Shown piece after piece: positions 61,623 through 64,000 of a stretch of DNA of 64,000 bases. The stretch's first letter is position 1; every line of letters begins with the position of its first letter. Location: positions 744,001-808,000 of the forward strand of contig NZ_CP048632.1 of the NCBI RefSeq assembly GCF_010669145.1, read 5' to 3'. The DNA is from Rhizobium oryzihabitans (GTDB lineage Bacteria; Pseudomonadota; Alphaproteobacteria; Rhizobiales; Rhizobiaceae). A program made the translations under genes and the position numbers. The notes under the pieces were generated by a model, which saw only the letters and a list, made by a program, of their open reading frames with translations, did no database searches and had not been told where the DNA came from.

Positions 61623-62993
61623 TCAGGCCGCAGCTGCCACAACCCGGTTGCGTCCGGCGCCCTTTGCTTCGTAGAGCGCCCTGTCGGCCTGTTTCAAGAG
61701 TTCGTCAGGCGTGCCGAAGGCACCTTTACTGGTGGCGATGCCAAGTGAAGCAGTGATGCTCAGTTCGCGGTCGATGGAACGCACGTAAAAAGGCTTGTCC
61801 TCGACGATTGCCCGCAGGCGCTCGGCAACGTTTGCCGCCAGCTCCATCGGCGTATCCGGCATGACGACCACGAATTCTTCCCCGCCATAACGGCAGGCGA
61901 GATCGGCGCCGCGCACCGTGCTGCGGATACGCGCTGAAAACTCCCGCAGGACTTCGTCACCAACATCATGGCCATAGGTATCGTTGACCAGCTTGAAACG
62001 GTCTATGTCGGTCATGCAGATGGAGATCGGGCGGCCACGAACGGCGGCACGGTCGAAAAGTATCCTGAGGTGACTGTCGAGATAACGGCGATTATTAAGA
62101 CCTGTCAGCCCGTCGACGATGGCAAGTTCCATCGTATGCTGGAGATTGAGCCGCAGATGCTCGTTATAGCGCTTGCGCCTGATCTGCGTGAGCGACCGGG
62201 CGACAAGTTCGTTGGGATCGATCGGGCGGAGAATGTAATCGTTCACACCGAGATCGAGTGCGCGCGAAACCATATCGTCCGCCCCCTGCTCCGCCACCAG
62301 AAGCAGCGGCAGAAAACGGGTGCGCTCCAGAGAGCGAAGCTGCGAGCACAGTCGCAGCGGATCGTAGTCTTCGAAATTGGAATTGACGATGACGAGTTCG
62401 AAGGGGTTGCTCGCTGCCTTCAGCAGTGCCGCCTGCGGCTCGGTGACGGCATCGACCTCGGCAACCGGCTTCAGCGCCCTGACAATGCGCTCCTGCGAGC
62501 TGGCACGGCCATCCGCGACGAGCACACGGCCTGGCGTCTGCATAAGGCCATCGCTGCGCAGCATCTCCTCGATGCCGATCTGCCTTGCCGTTTCGGCGCG
62601 CATCCGCAATTCGTCACTGACGGCCTTGAGGCGCACCAGGCTTTTGACACGGGCGATCAGCTGAAGATCATTAACCGGTTTGGTCAGAAAATCGTCGGCG
62701 CCCGCTTTCAGGCCGCGCACGCGGTCTGACGGCTGATCGAGCGCGGTGACCATGACGACCGGGATATGCGCCGTTTTGGGGTTGGCCTTCAGGCGTTCGC
62801 ACACCTCGAAACCGTCCATGCCCGGCATCATGATGTCGAGCAGGATGATATCGACCTGTTCCTCGTCGCAGATCGCCAGCGCCTTGAAGCCATCCTCGGC
62901 GGTGACGACGTCGAAATATTCCGCCAGAAGCCGCGCCTCGAGAAGCTTGACGTTTGCGGGTATGTCGTCAACAACCAGAACTCTCGCCGTCAT
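61623..62993 (-). CDS. pleD: PleD: two receiver domains plus GGDEF diguanylate cyclase
   Basis: 456 residues. Receiver 1 has phospho-acceptor Asp53 (IILLDIMMPGMDG). Receiver 2 (about 155-275) is degenerate, with Asn in place of Asp (VIVNSNFED), acting in dimerisation. The GGDEF domain has the active GGEEF at 370-374 and an RxxD inhibitory site (R361, D364), so it should make c-di-GMP and be product-inhibited. In Caulobacter and Agrobacterium PleD is phosphorylated by the PleC/DivJ-type kinases and controls pole development and polysaccharides. It lies 18 bases after divK, same operon. Confidence 0.96.
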   Translation of the reverse strand: MTARVLVVDDIPANVKLLEARLLAEYFDVVTAEDGFKALAICDEEQVDIILLDIMMPGMDGFEVCERLKANPKTAHIPVVMVTALDQPSDRVRGLKAGADDFLTKPVNDLQLIARVKSLVRLKAVSDELRMRAETARQIGIEEMLRSDGLMQTPGRVLVADGRASSQERIVRALKPVAEVDAVTEPQAALLKAASNPFELVIVNSNFEDYDPLRLCSQLRSLERTRFLPLLLVAEQGADDMVSRALDLGVNDYILRPIDPNELVARSLTQIRRKRYNEHLRLNLQHTMELAIVDGLTGLNNRRYLDSHLRILFDRAAVRGRPISICMTDIDRFKLVNDTYGHDVGDEVLREFSARIRSTVRGADLACRYGGEEFVVVMPDTPMELAANVAERLRAIVEDKPFYVRSIDRELSITASLGIATSKGAFGTPDELLKQADRALYEAKGAGRNRVVAAAA

Positions 62994-63011
62994 AACAGTT
63001 CCCCAGTCGCC

Positions 63012-63383
63012 TTATGCATCGCCAAGATATGTCTTGATGATTTCGATGAATTTCGGAACGGAGATCGGCTTCGACACATAGGCCTCACATCCGCCCTGAC
63101 GAATGCGTTCCTCATCGCCCTTCATGGCAAACGCAGTGACCGCGATGACCGGAATGACGTGCAGCTCGTCATCCTCCTTCAGCCACTTGGTCACCTCCAG
63201 CCCGGAAACCTCCGGCAGCTGAATATCCATGAGAATGAGGTCCGGGCGGTGCTTGCGGGCAAGGTCCAGCGCTTCCATGCCGTTGCGTGTCTGGATCGTC
63301 GTATAGCCAGACGCCTCGATCAGGTCGCGAAAGAGCTTCATGTTCAGCTCGTTATCTTCGACTATCATGACCTGCTTGGGCAT
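63012..63383 (-). CDS. divK: DivK single-domain response regulator
   Basis: 123 residues, a lone receiver domain. Acidic pocket [14 protein letters not shown], phospho-acceptor Asp53 ([13 protein letters not shown]), Thr/Lys switch residues in [15 protein letters not shown] and [11 protein letters not shown]. DivK transmits the state of DivJ/PleC kinases to the CckA-CtrA pathway and marks cell poles. First gene of divK-pleD. It has no DNA-binding domain. Confidence 0.96.
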   Translation of the reverse strand: MPKQVMIVEDNELNMKLFRDLIEASGYTTIQTRNGMEALDLARKHRPDLILMDIQLPEVSGLEVTKWLKEDDELHVIPVIAVTAFAMKGDEERIRQGGCEAYVSKPISVPKFIEIIKTYLGDA

Positions 63384-63514
63384 GGTGAGCAGTCCCCGTT
63401 TCGCTTTGAAACCTTCATCCAGACATATAGGGTGTCAGAGAACCGATTCCATCGTCCATTTGTTGCGCAAGGCTAGATGGATTTGGTTTCAAAATAGGTA
63501 ACTTCGGTAGAGAA

Positions 63515-63823
63515 ATGCTGCGAGATCCAAAAAACAAAGACGATGCCGGCAAAGATCCGCAAGAAACGGCAGCCGCCATACTTGGCTGGCTGGCAAACGA
63601 GCCGGACATGCTGGCGCGTTTTCTGGCGCTGAGCGGATTGCAGGCCAACATGCTGCGTCAGGCCGCCCACGATCCCGGCTTTCTGGCGGGCCTCACCGAT
63701 TTCCTGATGAGCCACGAGCCCGACCTCATGGCCTTCTGTGCCGCGACGGGTACCTCTCCCGAAACGGTGGCTGCCGCCTGGAACCATTTTTCCGGGCCTG
63801 GGCTGGATTCAGGCGTGTATTGA
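63515..63823 (+). CDS. DUF3572 protein
   Basis: 102 residues. The text ETAAAILGWLANEPDMLARFLALSGLQANMLRQAAHDPGFLAGLTDFLMSHEPDLMAFCAATGTSPETVAAAWNHFSGPG is the DUF3572 pattern, a compact all-helical protein. It is a cytoplasmic protein of unknown function, conserved in alphaproteobacteria and typically next to divK and the DinB-type polymerase, as here. Divergent from divK across about 130 bases. Confidence 0.9.
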   Translation: MLRDPKNKDDAGKDPQETAAAILGWLANEPDMLARFLALSGLQANMLRQAAHDPGFLAGLTDFLMSHEPDLMAFCAATGTSPETVAAAWNHFSGPGLDSGVY

Positions 63824-63893
63824 CAGGCCGACCACTTGAGCCAAGGTCACCACCGGAGTATGGTCGGCAACGTTCTGGTTTTGTTTTCGGTCC

Positions 63894-64000
63894 ATGCCCA
63901 CGTCGCACCACTATGATCCCGGTTTTTGCCGTGACTGTCTGGCGGGCCAGCCAGCGGGCCTGAGGCGTTGCCGCGCCTGCGGCAGCCCGCGTCTCGTCTA
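63894..64000 (+). CDS. dinB: DNA polymerase IV (DinB), 5' part only
   Basis: The ATG at 63894 opens 35 codons that run off the window. The text GFCRDCLAGQP, RRCRACGSPRLV holds two CxxC pairs, a zinc-ribbon-like N-terminal extension that I recall on rhizobial DinB polymerases ahead of the UmuC-type catalytic core. The core itself lies outside the window, so the call rests on this extension and on the DUF3572/divK neighbours. Confidence 0.65.
   Translation, partial: MPTSHHYDPGFCRDCLAGQPAGLRRCRACGSPRLV

Noticed and set aside
1..64000. Prophage, insertion sequence, CRISPR array, integron, secretion or classical defence island
   Set aside because: No transposase, integrase, capsid, Cas, restriction-modification or repeat-spacer pattern was seen. 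Apart from small gaps, gene order and composition are those of a core chromosome.

Overview
The window is chromosomal DNA of a Rhizobiales alphaproteobacterium, almost certainly an Agrobacterium close to A. fabrum/A. tumefaciens. Evidence: high G+C coding bias; the alphaproteobacterial blocks accB-accC-aat-DUF2155-NDUFA12 and divK-pleD; GatCAB; and a ~2100-residue protein matching the Agrobacterium GROWTH POLE RING protein (GPR). From memory, gene content and order correspond to part of the C58 circular chromosome read in reverse (GPR first, pleD/divK last). I see no prophage, insertion sequence, CRISPR array, rRNA or tRNA.

Layout. 0-7 kb: ycjX-ycjF pair, an exported protein, the folate operon folP-folB-folK, a DUF922 protease, a candidate small RNA with an anti-Shine-Dalgarno loop, a ferredoxin and a lone Hpt phosphotransfer protein. 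7-14 kb: gpr, with 18 tandem 22-residue repeats and three 40-residue repeats. 14-26 kb: phzF-like gene, nadK, a cysteine hydrolase, prfB with its programmed frameshift, mrcA (PBP1a), amiC and rne. 26-35 kb: an atypical SDR, two small ferredoxin-fold (ABM, NIPSNAP) genes opposite an ArsR-type regulator, an aminotransferase, a DsbA-like protein, aroQ, accB-accC-aat, DUF2155, NDUFA12 and two GNATs. 35-43 kb: gatB, a GNAT divergent from a YjhX/TopAI-family toxin gene, gatC-gatA, a UPF0173 hydrolase, a YjdM/PhnA-like gene, ruvX and two small membrane-protein genes below a CtrA-like site. 43-53 kb: TetR, ornithine cyclodeaminase-like, GNAT, AidB-like acyl-CoA dehydrogenase, SnoaL-like, pyrB with a dihydroorotase-like partner, plsY and dprA. 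53-64 kb: topA-rnr, DUF983, NUDIX, MFS, rpmG, an 0.77-kb non-coding stretch, pleD, divK, DUF3572 and the first 35 codons of a DinB-type polymerase gene.

Functional themes. The window is rich in genes for polar growth and cell-cycle control (gpr, mrcA, amiC, pleD, divK, an Hpt protein and a CtrA-like box), besides housekeeping genes. The most interesting candidate is the yjhX locus near 38.3-38.9 kb. A toxin-family gene related to E. coli TopAI, an inhibitor of topoisomerase I, has a leader carrying an 8-codon ORF with its own ribosome-binding site followed by two hairpins. It lies divergent to a GNAT gene, and in E. coli the TopAI partner YjhQ is also a GNAT. This resembles the antibiotic-sensing leader reported for E. 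coli topAI but has a different gene arrangement. Its presumed target gene, topA, is also in the window.

All calls come from reading the sequence and recalling protein families. No searches were run. Starts were chosen from ribosome-binding sites and family length, and doubtful ones are stated.
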